A DNA stretch of 64,000 nt from Pseudomonas sp. HOU2 (GTDB lineage Bacteria; Pseudomonadota; Gammaproteobacteria; Pseudomonadales; Pseudomonadaceae): positions 1,116,001 to 1,180,000 of the forward strand of contig NZ_CP160398.1 of NCBI RefSeq assembly GCF_040729435.1, read 5' to 3'. A program made the translations under genes and the position numbers. Under the pieces are notes generated by a model. That model did no database searches. It was given only the letters and a program-made list of their open reading frames with translations, and was not told the origin of the DNA. Shown here in pieces: positions 48,469 through 60,015 of the stretch (within the stretch, counting starts at the first letter, position 1; each line of letters begins with the position of its first letter).

Positions 48469-48497
48469 AAGGGCCATTCAATAATTGAATGACCCTT
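48469..48497 (-). terminator. Terminator of the tRNA-Ala/tRNA-Glu cluster
   Basis: Stem AAGGG.CATTCA / TGAATG.CCCTT with a 5-nt loop, T-rich on the minus strand, 26 bp beyond the last tRNA-Glu. Confidence 0.8.
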
Positions 48498-48522
48498 ATA
48501 AATCCCGCATAGCGGGTAATCG

Positions 48523-48598
48523 TGGCGTCCCCTAGGGGACTCGAACCCCTGTTACCGCCGTGAAAGGGCGGTGTCCTAGGCCACTAGACGAAGGGGAC
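48523..48598 (-). tRNA. tRNA-Glu(TTC), copy 1
   Basis: 76 nt with CCA. Acceptor GTCCCCT / AGGGGAC; anticodon stem CCGCC / GGCGG with loop CTTTCAC, anticodon TTC. Identical to the copy at 48809-48884. Confidence 0.97.
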
Positions 48599-48679
48599 AC
48601 AAACCCTTCTGTACAGCTGATCAGCGCTGAGATCTGATCTGATTCAAGGCCGGTGTGGCCAGACCTTGAACTGTAAAAT

Positions 48680-48755
48680 TGGTGGAGCTAAGCGGGATCG
48701 AACCGCTGACCTCCTGCATGCCATGCAGGCGCTCTCCCAGCTGAGCTATAGCCCC
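48680..48755 (-). tRNA. tRNA-Ala(GGC), copy 1
   Basis: 76 nt with CCA. Anticodon stem CCTGC / GCAGG with loop ATGGCAT, anticodon GGC. Acceptor GGGGCTA / TAGCTCC with one G-U pair. Differs from the other copy by paired changes in the anticodon and T stems. Confidence 0.96.
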
Positions 48756-48808
48756 GGATTTTTCGCCTCGCGGCGGAGTGACATCTTGCAACATCACTTC
48801 TGTAAAAC

Positions 48809-48884
48809 TGGCGTCCCCTAGGGGACTCGAACCCCTGTTACCGCCGTGAAAGGGCGGTGTCCTAGGCCACTAGACGAAGGGGAC
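48809..48884 (-). tRNA. tRNA-Glu(TTC), copy 2
   Basis: Same sequence as the copy at 48523-48598. Part of an Ala-Glu-Ala-Glu cluster transcribed leftwards, downstream of gltX. Confidence 0.97.
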
Positions 48885-48963
48885 GCAAACCCTTCTATAC
48901 AACTGATCAACGCTGAGTGTTGATCGCTTCGGAGCCGGTGTGGCCAGGCTGCGAAGTGTAAAT

Positions 48964-49039
<76 letters not shown>

Positions 49040-49197
49040 TCATCGTTGATGTCATCGCTGAGGACGGGGCGAATCTTAAGGGCGTATCGAAAGCCTGTCA
49101 AACTTATTTTTGAAAAATTTCAAAGTTTTTTGTCGGCATAACAATCACTTACCGCCCTCCCCCCGAAAATCCGGGAGGTTTACGCACACCGCCGACC

Positions 49198-49282
49198 TGC
49201 AGGAGCTGGCGCAGACTGCGGTCTTTTGCCGTTGGTCTTTAGAAGCAAGAGCAAAAGATCGCAGCCTTCGGCAGCTCCTACA
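49198..49282. repeat. REP-like inverted pair, family A (diverged)
   Basis: TGCAGGAGCTGGCGCAGACT on the left and a cleaner copy ending CTTCGGCAGCTCCTACA on the right, with TCTTTTG / CAAAAGA inward. Ends 15 bp before the gltX stop codon. Confidence 0.88.
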
Positions 49283-49297
49283 CAAAGCTGCAAGTGC

Positions 49298-50779
49298 TTA
49301 GGCGATAGCGCCCAGCAGCTTTTCCCACTCTTTGTTTTCTTTCTTCGACACACCGCCCAACAGGTCGATCGCCTGGCGCAGACGGAAACGGGTCAGGTCC
49401 GGGCCGAGGATTTCCATCGCATCGAGCACCGACACCGAACTCGCCTGCCCGGTGATCGCGGCAAACATCAATGGCATCGCATCGCGCAGCTTCAGCTCAA
49501 GGGATTCGACCACCGCCTGAATCGTCGCAGTGATGCTGTCCTTCTCCCACTGACGCAGGCTTTCCAGCTTCCACAGGATCAATTGCATCAGCTGACGCAC
49601 CTGATCGCCCGACAGTTTTTTCGATTCGAACAGCTTGGCATCCGGGTTTACGCCACCGGCAAAGAAGAAGCCGCCCAGCGGTGCAACCTGGCTGAAGGTT
49701 TCAACGCGGCCCTGAACCAGCGGCGCGATCTTCATCATGTATTCGGAGTTGAACGCCCACTTTTGCACTCGCGCGGCGAATTCTTCCACCGGCAGATCTC
49801 GCAACCACTGGCCGTTGAGCCACGACAGTTTCTCGATGTCGAAGATCGGCCCGCCGAGGGACACCCGCTTGAGGTCGAAGTTGTCGACCATTTCCTGCAG
49901 CGAGAACTTCTCGCGCTCGTCGGGCATCGACCAGCCCATGCGACCGAGGTAGTTGAGCATCGCTTCAGGCATGAAGCCCATGCGCTCGTAGAAGGTCACC
50001 GAGGTCGGGTTCTTGCGCTTGGACAGCTTGCTCTTGTCCGGGTTACGCAGCAGCGGCATGTAGCACAGCTCCGGTTGTTCCCAGCCGAAGTATTCGTACA
50101 GCAGAATCAGTTTCGGCGCCGATGGCAGCCATTCTTCACCGCGCAGCACGTGGGTGATGCCCATCAGGTGGTCGTCGACCACGTTGGCGAGGAAGTACGT
50201 CGGCAGGCCGTCGGTCTTCATCAGCACTTGCATATCCATGCGATCCCACGGGATCTCGACATCGCCACGCAGCATGTCCGGCACCACGCAGACGCCTTCG
50301 GTCGGCACTTTCATGCGGATCACGTGCGGTTCGCCGTCGGCCAGACGAGCGGCGACCTCTTCCTTCGACAGCAACAGCGCGCGGCCGTCATAACGCGGGG
50401 TTTCGCCGCGCGCCATCTGCTCGGCGCGCATTTGATCCAGCTCTTCAGCGGTGCAGAAGCACGGGAACGCGTGGCCCATGTCGACCAGTTGCTGGCAATA
50501 CTTCTGATAGATATCGCCACGCTCGCTCTGCCGGTACGGGCCGTGCGGGCCGCCGACGTCCGGGCCTTCGCTCCAGTCGATACCCAGCCAGCGCAGGGCG
50601 TCGAAGATCTGCTGTTCCGACTCGCGGGTCGAACGCAACTGATCGGTGTCTTCGATGCGCAGGATGAACTCACCGCCATGCTGCTTGGCAAAGCAGTAGT
50701 TGAACAATGCGATGTAAGCGGTACCTACGTGGGGGTCCCCGGTAGGCGATGGCGCGATGCGAGTGCGGACGGTGGTCAT
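49298..50779 (-). CDS. gltX: Glutamyl-tRNA synthetase
   Basis: 493 residues from ATG 50779. Class I motifs: [17 protein letters not shown] (HIGH equivalent) and [11 protein letters not shown] (KMSKS). ATP- and tRNA-binding domains follow the E. coli order. Charges tRNA-Glu, two copies of which are encoded just downstream on the same strand. The frame upstream of 50779 lacks homology. Confidence 0.97.
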   Translation of the reverse strand: MTTVRTRIAPSPTGDPHVGTAYIALFNYCFAKQHGGEFILRIEDTDQLRSTRESEQQIFDALRWLGIDWSEGPDVGGPHGPYRQSERGDIYQKYCQQLVDMGHAFPCFCTAEELDQMRAEQMARGETPRYDGRALLLSKEEVAARLADGEPHVIRMKVPTEGVCVVPDMLRGDVEIPWDRMDMQVLMKTDGLPTYFLANVVDDHLMGITHVLRGEEWLPSAPKLILLYEYFGWEQPELCYMPLLRNPDKSKLSKRKNPTSVTFYERMGFMPEAMLNYLGRMGWSMPDEREKFSLQEMVDNFDLKRVSLGGPIFDIEKLSWLNGQWLRDLPVEEFAARVQKWAFNSEYMMKIAPLVQGRVETFSQVAPLGGFFFAGGVNPDAKLFESKKLSGDQVRQLMQLILWKLESLRQWEKDSITATIQAVVESLELKLRDAMPLMFAAITGQASSVSVLDAMEILGPDLTRFRLRQAIDLLGGVSKKENKEWEKLLGAIA

Positions 50780-51008
50780 GGCATGTCTCGAAAAGAATGA
50801 AAAGCAAAACAATCAAGCGGCGAATGGTAACAGGCGACACCCGCCCCGCTCCAGCGGGCAGGGCATTTAAGCCAAGTTTGCGTCTGTAACGCCCATAGAC
50901 CGTGGTGACGGCCCGAATATCAGCCATTGGCATTTACCGTTTATCGGCGGTATGCCAGATTCAGCCGCAGATAACTTTCCTTACAATTCCTCGACTACAG
51001 TTTGCCTC

Positions 51009-52058
51009 ATGCCTGCCCAACTCAAGCGTCGTCTGTTTATTTTCCTGCTCCTGGTGCTGTTGATTGCCGGGGGCTTCTTCGCCCATTGGTTTTTCAAGGG
51101 CCGCTTTTATGAAAGCACCGATAACGCCTATGTCCAGGGCGAGATCACCCGCGTCTCCAGCCAGTTGAGCGCACGCATCGACGAAGTGTTGGTGCAGGAC
51201 AACCAGCACGTGGAAAAAAGCCAGTTGCTGGTGCGCCTTGAACCCAATGATTTCCGCCTCGCCGTCGACCGCGCCAATGCCGCCCTCGCCACCCGCGAAG
51301 CCGAGCGTTTGCAGGCACAAAGCAAATTGACCCAACAATCGAGCCTGATCGCCGCCAGCGACGCGCAAGTGGCGACCACCCAGGCCACGCTTGGCCGTTC
51401 GCAGATGGATTTGTCGCGAGCCGAAACCTTGCGCAAACCCGGTTACGTTTCCGAAGAACGGGTGACCACCCTCTCCGCTGACGCCCACATTGCCCGCTCG
51501 CAAGTGGCCAAGGCCCAGGCCGATGCGCAGAGCCAGCGCCAGCAGGTCAACGCACTGACCGCCGAGATCAAACGCCTCGACGCACAGATCGCCAACGCCC
51601 GCGCCGATCTGGCGCAAGCCGAACTCAACCTGACTCGCAGCGAGGTCCACGCACCGATCAGCGGCCTGATCGGCCAGCGTGCCGCACGCAATGGCCAAGT
51701 GGTGCAGGCCGGCGCGTATCTGCTGTCGATCGTCCCGGACGAAGACATCTGGGTGCAGGCCAACTTCAAGGAAACCCAGATCGGCCACATGCAGCCCGGA
51801 CAAAAAGCCGAGCTGACCTTCGATGCCTACAGCGATACGCCGATCGAAGCGCGGGTCGACAGCCTGTTCGCCGCCTCCGGTGCGCAGTTCAGCCTGCTGC
51901 CACCGGACAACGCCACCGGCAACTTCACCAAAGTCGTGCAGCGGATTCCGGTGAAACTGACCTTCAAGGCCGACAACCCGCTGCACGGCAAAATTCGCCC
52001 GGGCATGTCGGTCACCGCCACCGTGAACATCAAAGACGCCCCAGACAATGGCCGGTGA
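51009..52058 (+). CDS. emrA: EmrA/HlyD-type membrane fusion protein
   Basis: 349 residues from ATG 51009. N-terminal membrane anchor (LFIFLLLVLLIAGGFFAHWF), biotinyl-lipoyl-like segments (STDNAYVQGEITRVSSQL), a long coiled-coil hairpin (~residues 85-200) and a beta-barrel (VQANFKETQIGHMQPGQKAEL). An in-frame ATG at 50952 would add 19 residues; neither start has a strong Shine-Dalgarno. Works with EmrB and an outer-membrane channel to export toxic compounds. Confidence 0.9.
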   Translation: MPAQLKRRLFIFLLLVLLIAGGFFAHWFFKGRFYESTDNAYVQGEITRVSSQLSARIDEVLVQDNQHVEKSQLLVRLEPNDFRLAVDRANAALATREAERLQAQSKLTQQSSLIAASDAQVATTQATLGRSQMDLSRAETLRKPGYVSEERVTTLSADAHIARSQVAKAQADAQSQRQQVNALTAEIKRLDAQIANARADLAQAELNLTRSEVHAPISGLIGQRAARNGQVVQAGAYLLSIVPDEDIWVQANFKETQIGHMQPGQKAELTFDAYSDTPIEARVDSLFAASGAQFSLLPPDNATGNFTKVVQRIPVKLTFKADNPLHGKIRPGMSVTATVNIKDAPDNGR

Positions 52059-53598
52059 TTCGCTGATCCGCCCGGTCGGCGAACCGACCCGGCGGGACTG
52101 GATCGCGGTGATGAGCGTGATGCTCGGCGCCTTCATGGCGGTGCTCGATATCCAGATCACCAACTCTTCACTCAAGGACATTCAGGGCGCGCTGTCGGCG
52201 ACACTGGAAGAAGGCTCGTGGATTTCCACCTCCTATCTGGTCGCGGAAATCATCATGATCCCGCTGACCGCGTGGCTGGTGCAGTTGCTCTCGGCACGGC
52301 GCCTGGCGGTGTGGGTGTCGCTGGGGTTTCTGGTGTCCTCGTTGCTGTGTTCGATGGCCTGGAGCCTCGAAAGCATGATCGTCTTTCGCGCCATGCAGGG
52401 CTTCACCGGCGGCGCGCTGATTCCGCTGGCGTTCACCCTGACCCTGATCAAACTCCCCGAACACCATCGCGCCAAGGGCATGGCGATGTTCGCCATGACC
52501 GCGACCTTCGCCCCGTCCATCGGCCCGACCCTCGGCGGCTGGCTCACGGAAAACTGGGGCTGGGAATACATCTTCTACATCAACATTCCGCCGGGCCTGA
52601 TCATGATTGCCGGGCTGATGTACGGTCTGGAAAAAAAGGAAGCGCACTGGGAACTGCTGAAAAGCACCGACTACACCGGGATTCTCACCCTCGGTGTCGG
52701 CCTCGGTTGCCTGCAGGTGTTTCTTGAAGAAGGCCATCGCAAGGACTGGCTCGAATCGAACCTGATCGTGACCTTGGGCAGCATTGCCCTGCTCAGCCTG
52801 ATCACCTTCGTCATCGTGCAGATTTCCAAACCCAACCCGCTGATCAATCTCGGCATCCTGCGCAATCGCAACTTCGGTTTGTCGAGCATTTCCAGCCTCG
52901 GCATGGGCGTCGGGCTGTATGGCTCGATTTATCTGCTGCCGCTGTACCTGGCGCAGATCCAGAACTACAACGCCCTGCAGATCGGCGAAGTGATCATGTG
53001 GATGGGCGTGCCGCAGCTGTTCCTGATCCCGCTGGTGCCCAAGCTGATGAAGTTCGTTTCGCCGAAGTGGCTGTGCACCCTGGGCTTCGGGCTGTTCGGC
53101 CTGGCGAGTTTTTCGTCGGGGGTGCTCAACCCGGACTTCGCCGGGCCGCAGTTCAATCAGATCCAGATCATCCGGGCGCTGGGTCAGCCGCTGATCATGG
53201 TGACCATTTCGCTGATCGCCACGGCGTACATCCTGCCGCAGGACGCGGGGTCGGCGTCGAGCCTGTTCAACATCCTGCGCAACCTCGGCGGCGCGATCGG
53301 CATCGCCCTGCTCGCCACGCTATTGGATGCGCGCACCAAGACCTACTTCGATTATTTGCGTGAAGCGGTGGTGCCGACCAATCCGCAGGTAGCCGAGCGG
53401 CTGGCGTCGATGACCGACAGGTTTGGCAGTGACACGGCGGCGCTCGGCAAGTTGAGTGAGATCGTGCATCAGCAGGCGCTGATCATGGCTTACAACGATG
53501 CGTTTCACTTTGTCGGGATTGCGTTGGGGATCAGCATGCTGGCGATCTTGTTGACCAAAAAATTACCGCAGGGGCTGAAGGCTGGGGAATCTCACTGA
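52048..53598 (+). CDS. emrB: EmrB-type MFS drug exporter (DHA2, 14 TM)
   Basis: 516 residues, about 14 membrane segments. Motif LDIQITNSSLKDIQGAL in TM1, and ATFAPSIGPTLGGWLTENWGWEYIFYIN (DHA2 motif C region) near residue 155. It overlaps emrA by 11 bp. Substrate unknown. Confidence 0.93.
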   Translation: MAGDSLIRPVGEPTRRDWIAVMSVMLGAFMAVLDIQITNSSLKDIQGALSATLEEGSWISTSYLVAEIIMIPLTAWLVQLLSARRLAVWVSLGFLVSSLLCSMAWSLESMIVFRAMQGFTGGALIPLAFTLTLIKLPEHHRAKGMAMFAMTATFAPSIGPTLGGWLTENWGWEYIFYINIPPGLIMIAGLMYGLEKKEAHWELLKSTDYTGILTLGVGLGCLQVFLEEGHRKDWLESNLIVTLGSIALLSLITFVIVQISKPNPLINLGILRNRNFGLSSISSLGMGVGLYGSIYLLPLYLAQIQNYNALQIGEVIMWMGVPQLFLIPLVPKLMKFVSPKWLCTLGFGLFGLASFSSGVLNPDFAGPQFNQIQIIRALGQPLIMVTISLIATAYILPQDAGSASSLFNILRNLGGAIGIALLATLLDARTKTYFDYLREAVVPTNPQVAERLASMTDRFGSDTAALGKLSEIVHQQALIMAYNDAFHFVGIALGISMLAILLTKKLPQGLKAGESH

Positions 53599-53617
53599 TT
53601 TTTGTGGTGTCTGTACC

Positions 53618-53720
53618 GGCCCCATCGCTGGCAAGCCAGCTCCCACAGGTTTCTATGGTGCTCACAAATTTTGTGTACGCCATCAATCTCTGTGGGAGCT
53701 GGCTTGCCAGCGATGGGGCC
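53618..53720. repeat. REP-like inverted pair, family B
   Basis: Outer ends GGCCCCATCGCTGGCAAGCC and complement with core CTGGCAAGCCAG around a ~45-bp spacer. Between the convergent emrB and uvrB genes. Confidence 0.93.
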
Positions 53721-53737
53721 CGGCCGGGCGATAAAAA

Positions 53738-55753
<2,016 letters not shown>

Positions 55754-56090
55754 ACACACCTCTGGGATCGCGGCTCGCGCAGAAAACAGCCGAGCCGCGG
55801 GGATGACCGCAAACGACCGTTGTCGCCCAAGGAAAAACGAAGATTGTGCTCAATGTGGAGCCGATTGCCTCGGCTTTCAAGGCAAACGTCTTACATCCGG
55901 TAAAGTCTCTGACAGAGTCAATCGACTAACGGTCAAGAAATAATCGGAAAAACTTGCTTGAAAAGCTGAATCGCCTGTCGCCATTGCTCGGTGATGGCCT
56001 CTATACTAGCTCCCCGTTTGTGCACCGCTCTAGTGCATTCGGCTGGAGCGCGACACGTCCCTCCACTCTCCATTCAGAGCCGCCGTAATA
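55754..56090. other. 337-bp divergent intergenic region uvrB / aminotransferase
   Basis: No gene. It must contain both promoters. On the plus strand CTATACT (56001-56007) matches the extended -10 of sigma-S promoters and has no -35, about 84 bp before the aminotransferase start. I see no strong uvrB promoter by eye. Confidence 0.5.
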
Positions 56091-57287
56091 ATGAGCCTGT
56101 TCTCCGCTGTCGAAATGGCACCCCGCGATCCAATCCTGGGCCTCAACGAAGCATTCAACGCCGATACCAGGACCACCAAGGTCAACCTGGGTGTAGGTGT
56201 TTACTGCAACGAAGAGGGGCGAATTCCCCTGCTGCGCGCGGTGATCGAAGCCGAAACCATTCGCGCTGCTCAGCACGCTTCCCGTGGCTACCTGCCGATC
56301 GACGGCATCGCCGCCTACGACCAGGCGGTGCAAAAGCTGCTGTTCGGTAACGACTCGCCGCTGATCGCTGCCGGTCGCATCGTCACCACTCAGGCCGTCG
56401 GCGGTACCGGCGCACTGAAAATCGGTGCCGACTTCCTCAAGCAACTGCTGCCGAACGCCGTCGTGGCAATCAGCGACCCGAGCTGGGAAAACCACCGCGC
56501 GCTGTTCGAAACCGCCGGTTTCCCGGTGCAAAACTACCGTTACTACGACGCCGCCACCCACGACGTGAACCGTGCCGGCATGCTCGACGACCTCAACGCT
56601 CTGCCGAACGGCTCGATCGTTGTGCTGCACGCCTGCTGCCACAACCCGACCGGCGTCGACCTGACCCCGGCCGACTGGAAAAACGTGCTGGACGTGGTCA
56701 AGGCCAAAGGTCACGTGCCGTTCCTCGACATGGCTTACCAGGGTTTCGGCGACGGCATCGACGAAGACGCCGCAGCCGTGCGTCTGTTCGCTGAATCGGG
56801 CCTGACTTTCTTCGTTTCGAGCTCGTTCTCCAAGTCGTTCTCACTGTACGGCGAGCGCGTTGGTGCATTGTCGATCGTCAGCGAATCGAAAGAAGAAAGC
56901 GCGCGCGTGCTGTCGCAGGTCAAGCGTGTGATCCGCACCAACTACTCCAACCCGCCGACTCACGGTGCAAGCATCGTCGCCGCTGTGTTGAACAGCCCGG
57001 AACTGCGCGCCCAGTGGGAAGCCGAACTGGCAGAAATGCGTCTGCGCATTCGCGGCATGCGCGAGCAGATGGTGGACCTGTTGGCCGAAAAAGCCCCGCA
57101 GCGTGACTTCAGCTTCGTCGGTCGTCAGCGCGGCATGTTCTCCTACTCCGGCCTGACCACCGAACAGGTGCACCGCCTGCGCAACGAGTTCGGCATTTAC
57201 GCCCTGGACACCGGCCGCATCTGCGTGGCTGCGCTGAACCAGAGCAACATCAAAGCGGTAACGGATGCGATCGTTCAGGTCATCTGA
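56091..57287 (+). CDS. tyrB: Aromatic amino acid aminotransferase (class I)
   Basis: 398 residues, fold-type I PLP enzyme of the aspartate/tyrosine aminotransferase branch. TTKVNLGVGVYCNEEGRIP, HACCHNPTGVDLT and the PLP-lysine region SSSFSKSFSLYGERVGAL are diagnostic. It transaminates Tyr/Phe and Asp with 2-oxoglutarate. TyrB and AspC cannot be cleanly told apart by sequence alone; context beside uvrB is conserved in Pseudomonas. Confidence 0.9.
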   Translation: MSLFSAVEMAPRDPILGLNEAFNADTRTTKVNLGVGVYCNEEGRIPLLRAVIEAETIRAAQHASRGYLPIDGIAAYDQAVQKLLFGNDSPLIAAGRIVTTQAVGGTGALKIGADFLKQLLPNAVVAISDPSWENHRALFETAGFPVQNYRYYDAATHDVNRAGMLDDLNALPNGSIVVLHACCHNPTGVDLTPADWKNVLDVVKAKGHVPFLDMAYQGFGDGIDEDAAAVRLFAESGLTFFVSSSFSKSFSLYGERVGALSIVSESKEESARVLSQVKRVIRTNYSNPPTHGASIVAAVLNSPELRAQWEAELAEMRLRIRGMREQMVDLLAEKAPQRDFSFVGRQRGMFSYSGLTTEQVHRLRNEFGIYALDTGRICVAALNQSNIKAVTDAIVQVI

Positions 57288-57305
57288 TTTCGCCTGGCAA
57301 TGAAA

Positions 57306-57336
57306 AACGGGAAGCCTTGGGGCTTCCCGTTTTTTA
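57306..57336 (+). terminator. Aminotransferase terminator
   Basis: Perfect 11-bp stem AACGGGAAGCC / GGCTTCCCGTT with TTGG loop, then T6 and more Ts, 19 bp after the stop. Confidence 0.93.
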
Positions 57337-57384
57337 TTTGTCCCGGAATGATCTCCACACCCTCTAGACTGCACACAAATCAAC

Positions 57385-57475
57385 CTGTAGGAGTGAGCCT
57401 GCTCGCGATAGCGGTGGGTCAAGCAATGATGCTTCGGCTGACAAGACGCTATCGCGAGCAGGCGAAGGCCTACAG
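57385..57475. repeat. REP-like inverted pair, family C
   Basis: CTGTAGGAGTGAGCCTGCTC then GCGATAGCG, and an inverted copy CGCTATCGCGAGCAGGC..CCTACAG with a diverged middle, around a ~30-bp spacer. Only a single unit of the family is elsewhere (21720). Confidence 0.9.
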
Positions 57476-57512
57476 AGTTTTGTGTTTATCCAAGAATTCT
57501 GTGAGAACCCAA

Positions 57513-57713
57513 ATGAAAAACGACAACCTGCGCGCCGACCGTGACGACCTGGATGATTTCATCCCGCGCACTACGGCCAAACGCGAGAAAAACCTGGTGC
57601 TGCAAGTCGCCGCCGGGGTGTTTCTCGGCGGTCTCGCCCTGTGGCTGGTGCAACTGGCGGCCACCGCAGCGTACGCCAAATTGCTGCTCGGAACGATTAC
57701 CTTCGGCAGTTAA
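57513..57713 (+). CDS. Small single-span membrane protein
   Basis: 66 residues from ATG 57513. A charged N-terminus (DDLDDFIPRTTAKREK) and one C-terminal membrane helix (LVLQVAAGVFLGGLALWLVQLAATA). Function unknown. GAGAA upstream gives a modest Shine-Dalgarno. Its TAA overlaps the stop codon of the convergent gene at 57710 by 3 bp. Confidence 0.72.
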   Translation: MKNDNLRADRDDLDDFIPRTTAKREKNLVLQVAAGVFLGGLALWLVQLAATAAYAKLLLGTITFGS

Positions 57714-57940
57714 GCCAGTTCGCTCGCGCGCTGACTCGCGGCATCGTCATACGCGACGTAGAGCGATTCGGCGATCTGGCTTTTGATCGCCTTGGTGCTT
57801 TCCAGGCCGAGCACGAAACCTTCGGCTTTACCGCCAGCGCGATTGAGTTCCTCAGCCGTGCCGGCCTGAGTGATTGCGTCGAAGAGTTTCTCGGCGTGGG
57901 GTCCAACGCCCTTGGGCAGACTGATTTGCGCGATGCTCAT
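57710..57940 (-). CDS. Small hypothetical protein
   Basis: 76 residues from ATG 57940, with GAGGTG 5 nt upstream, the reason for preferring it to an earlier ATG at 58033. Sequence begins MSIAQISLPKGVGPHAEKLF and is a soluble alpha-helical acidic protein. I do not recognise a domain. Converges with the small membrane protein gene. Confidence 0.75.
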   Translation of the reverse strand: MSIAQISLPKGVGPHAEKLFDAITQAGTAEELNRAGGKAEGFVLGLESTKAIKSQIAESLYVAYDDAASQRASELA

Positions 57941-58159
57941 GCGAGCACCTCGTTGTTGCGGATTGCAGGCTTCATGGCGCGTACCTTTTCGGCGAATGGC
58001 CGGCAGCGCGTGTGACCACTTCCGGGCAGCCATGGTAGACCTGTGGGGCGGTTCTGGTAATCGCCAATCACTGACAAATCACCGTCCGTCCTGCTGACAG
58101 CAGAAACTTTACACCCGACGCTTGACTTCTCTTTTTGAATCAGTAACATACGCACCAAT

Positions 58160-58235
58160 TCCGCAATAGCTCAGTTGGTAGAGCAAATGACTGTTAATCA
58201 TTGGGTCCCTGGTTCGAGTCCAGGTTGTGGAGCCA
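58160..58235 (+). tRNA. tRNA-Asn(GTT)
   Basis: 76 nt with CCA. Acceptor TCCGCAA / TTGTGGA; anticodon stem AATGA / TCATT with loop CTGTTAA, anticodon GTT. Confidence 0.97.
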
Positions 58236-58241
58236 AATAGC

Positions 58242-58276
58242 AAAGCCCCTGAATTGAAAGATTCAGGGGCTTTTTT
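58242..58276 (+). terminator. tRNA-Asn terminator
   Basis: 12-bp stem AAGCCCCTGAAT / ATTCAGGGGCTT with 6-nt loop and T6, directly after the tRNA. Confidence 0.93.
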
Positions 58277-58290
58277 GTGGGCGTTCGAAA

Positions 58291-58395
58291 AGTCAAAAGA
58301 TCAAAAGATCAAAGGATCGCAGCCTTCGGCAGCTCCTACATTTGGAATGCGTTCCCCTGTAGGAGCTGCCGAAGGCTGCGATCTTTTGATCTTCA
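58291..58395. repeat. REP-like pair, family A in opposite arrangement
   Basis: Here the CAAAAGATCGCAGCCTTCGG ends are outside and the CTCCTACA / TGTAGGAG ends are inside, the reverse of the other three family A pairs. The left side also has a small AAAAGATC tandem repetition. Confidence 0.88.
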
Positions 58396-58400
58396 AATAA

Positions 58401-58428
58401 AAAGGCCGAACTGTAGTTCGGCCTTTTT
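58401..58428. terminator. Terminator of the NCS2 permease gene
   Basis: 11-bp stem AAAGGCCGAAC / GTTCGGCCTTT with TGTA loop, A/T runs on both sides; 15 bp beyond the permease stop. Confidence 0.92.
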
Positions 58429-58442
58429 CATCCAGTCAGCGA

Positions 58443-59966
58443 TCAGACGTGCTCGCTGCTCTTCACCTGGGGCTTCGGCGCGCCATGCCCATGATCGTGT
58501 TCATCAGGCTCGATCACCGGCACTTCCTTGCCATCGCAATCATGCAGCTTGCCGTCACTGAAGTAATCGCCTTCACGCAGCGCCGCCAGGTCGCGATAAC
58601 GCAGGGTGCGCTCTTCTGCCGCGGCAAACACCGACTGCTGGTCCGAGTTGCCGGCAGTGAAGTGGTTGAAGGTCAGGTTCAGCACAATCGCCATGATCGC
58701 CGACGAGCTGATGCCCGAATGGAAAATGGTCGCGAACCAGCTCGGGAAATGATCGTAGAAGTTCGGCGCGGCAATCGGGATCATGCCGAAGCCGATCGAG
58801 GTGGCGACGATGATCAGGTTGACGTTATTGCGGTAATCGACCTTCGACAGCGTACGGATGCCGCTCGCCGCCACCGTACCGAACAGCACGATACCGGCAC
58901 CGCCCAGCACCGAGGTCGGCACCGCAGCGATCACCCGGCCCATGAACGGCAGCAAGCCGAGAATCACCAGGAAGATACCGCCGGTGGCCACCACATAACG
59001 GCTCTTGATCCCGGTCACCGCCACCAGTCCGACGTTCTGCGCGAAGGCGCTCTGGGTGAACGAACCGAAGATAGGCGCAAACATGCTGGACAGCATGTCA
59101 GCGCGCAGACCGTTGCCCAGACGTTTGGAATCGACTTTGGTGCCGATGATCTCACCGACCGCCAGAATGTCCGCCGAGGTTTCCACCAACGTCACCATGA
59201 CCACGATGCACATCGACAGAATCGCGGCGAAGTGGAAGGTCGGCATGCCGAAGTGGAACGGCGTCGGGAAGCCGAACATCGGCCCTTGAGCGACACCAGA
59301 GAAATCGGCCATGCCGAGGAACACCGCCAGAATCGTGCCGATCACCATGGCCAACAGGATCGACAGGCGCGAGATGGTCGAGCTGCCGACCTTGCTCAGC
59401 AGCAGCACCAGCACCAGCGTCACCGCCGCCAGACCGATGTTCTGCATGCTGCCGAAGTCCGGCGCGTGGCTGTTGCCGCCCATGGCCCAGCGCGCGGCCA
59501 CTGGCATCAGCGTCAGGCCGATGGTGGTGATCACGATGCCGGTCACCAGCGGCGGGAAGAACTTGGTGATTCGCGAGAACACCGGAGTGATCAGCAAGCC
59601 GATCAACGACGCGGCAATCACCGCGCCAAGCACCGACTGGAAGCCGCCCTCCCCGCCACTGCTGACGATCGCGACCATGGTCGCCACACCCGAGAACGAC
59701 ACGCCCTGCACCAGCGGCAACTGACAGCCAAAAAACGGTAGACCCAGGGTTTGCAGCAGTGTCGCCAGCCCCCCCGCAAACAATGAAGCAGCAATCAACA
59801 AACCAATGTCCGCCGGCGACAGCCCGGCCGCCTGGCCGATGATCAGTGGCACCGCAACGATACCGCCGTACATGGTCAGAACATGTTGCAGGCCGTAAGC
59901 CATATTCGCGCCGACCCCGAGATTTTCGTCCTCGGGCCGTTGGTGTGAAACATGGGGCGTTTTCAT
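58443..59966 (-). CDS. NCS2 family nucleobase (uracil/xanthine/urate type) permease
   Basis: 507 residues, about 14 membrane helices. FFGCQLPLVQGVSFSG and AFAQNVGLVAVTGIKSRYV are NCS2 signatures; the ETSADILAVGEIIG segment replaces the usual ET.GD motif. A His-rich C-terminal tail (PDEHDHGHGAP) is present. The family moves uracil, xanthine or urate with protons; the exact base is not decidable. A perfect palindrome upstream suggests a dedicated regulator. Confidence 0.9.
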   Translation of the reverse strand: MKTPHVSHQRPEDENLGVGANMAYGLQHVLTMYGGIVAVPLIIGQAAGLSPADIGLLIAASLFAGGLATLLQTLGLPFFGCQLPLVQGVSFSGVATMVAIVSSGGEGGFQSVLGAVIAASLIGLLITPVFSRITKFFPPLVTGIVITTIGLTLMPVAARWAMGGNSHAPDFGSMQNIGLAAVTLVLVLLLSKVGSSTISRLSILLAMVIGTILAVFLGMADFSGVAQGPMFGFPTPFHFGMPTFHFAAILSMCIVVMVTLVETSADILAVGEIIGTKVDSKRLGNGLRADMLSSMFAPIFGSFTQSAFAQNVGLVAVTGIKSRYVVATGGIFLVILGLLPFMGRVIAAVPTSVLGGAGIVLFGTVAASGIRTLSKVDYRNNVNLIIVATSIGFGMIPIAAPNFYDHFPSWFATIFHSGISSSAIMAIVLNLTFNHFTAGNSDQQSVFAAAEERTLRYRDLAALREGDYFSDGKLHDCDGKEVPVIEPDEHDHGHGAPKPQVKSSEHV

Positions 59967-60015
59967 GTGGGGGGTTCCCTGGTTTTTGTTATGCGCACAC
60001 TGTATTCAATACTCA

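Noticed and set aside
55754..56090. SOS box before uvrB
   Set aside because: No CTGT-N8-ACAG was found by eye on either strand in the interval.
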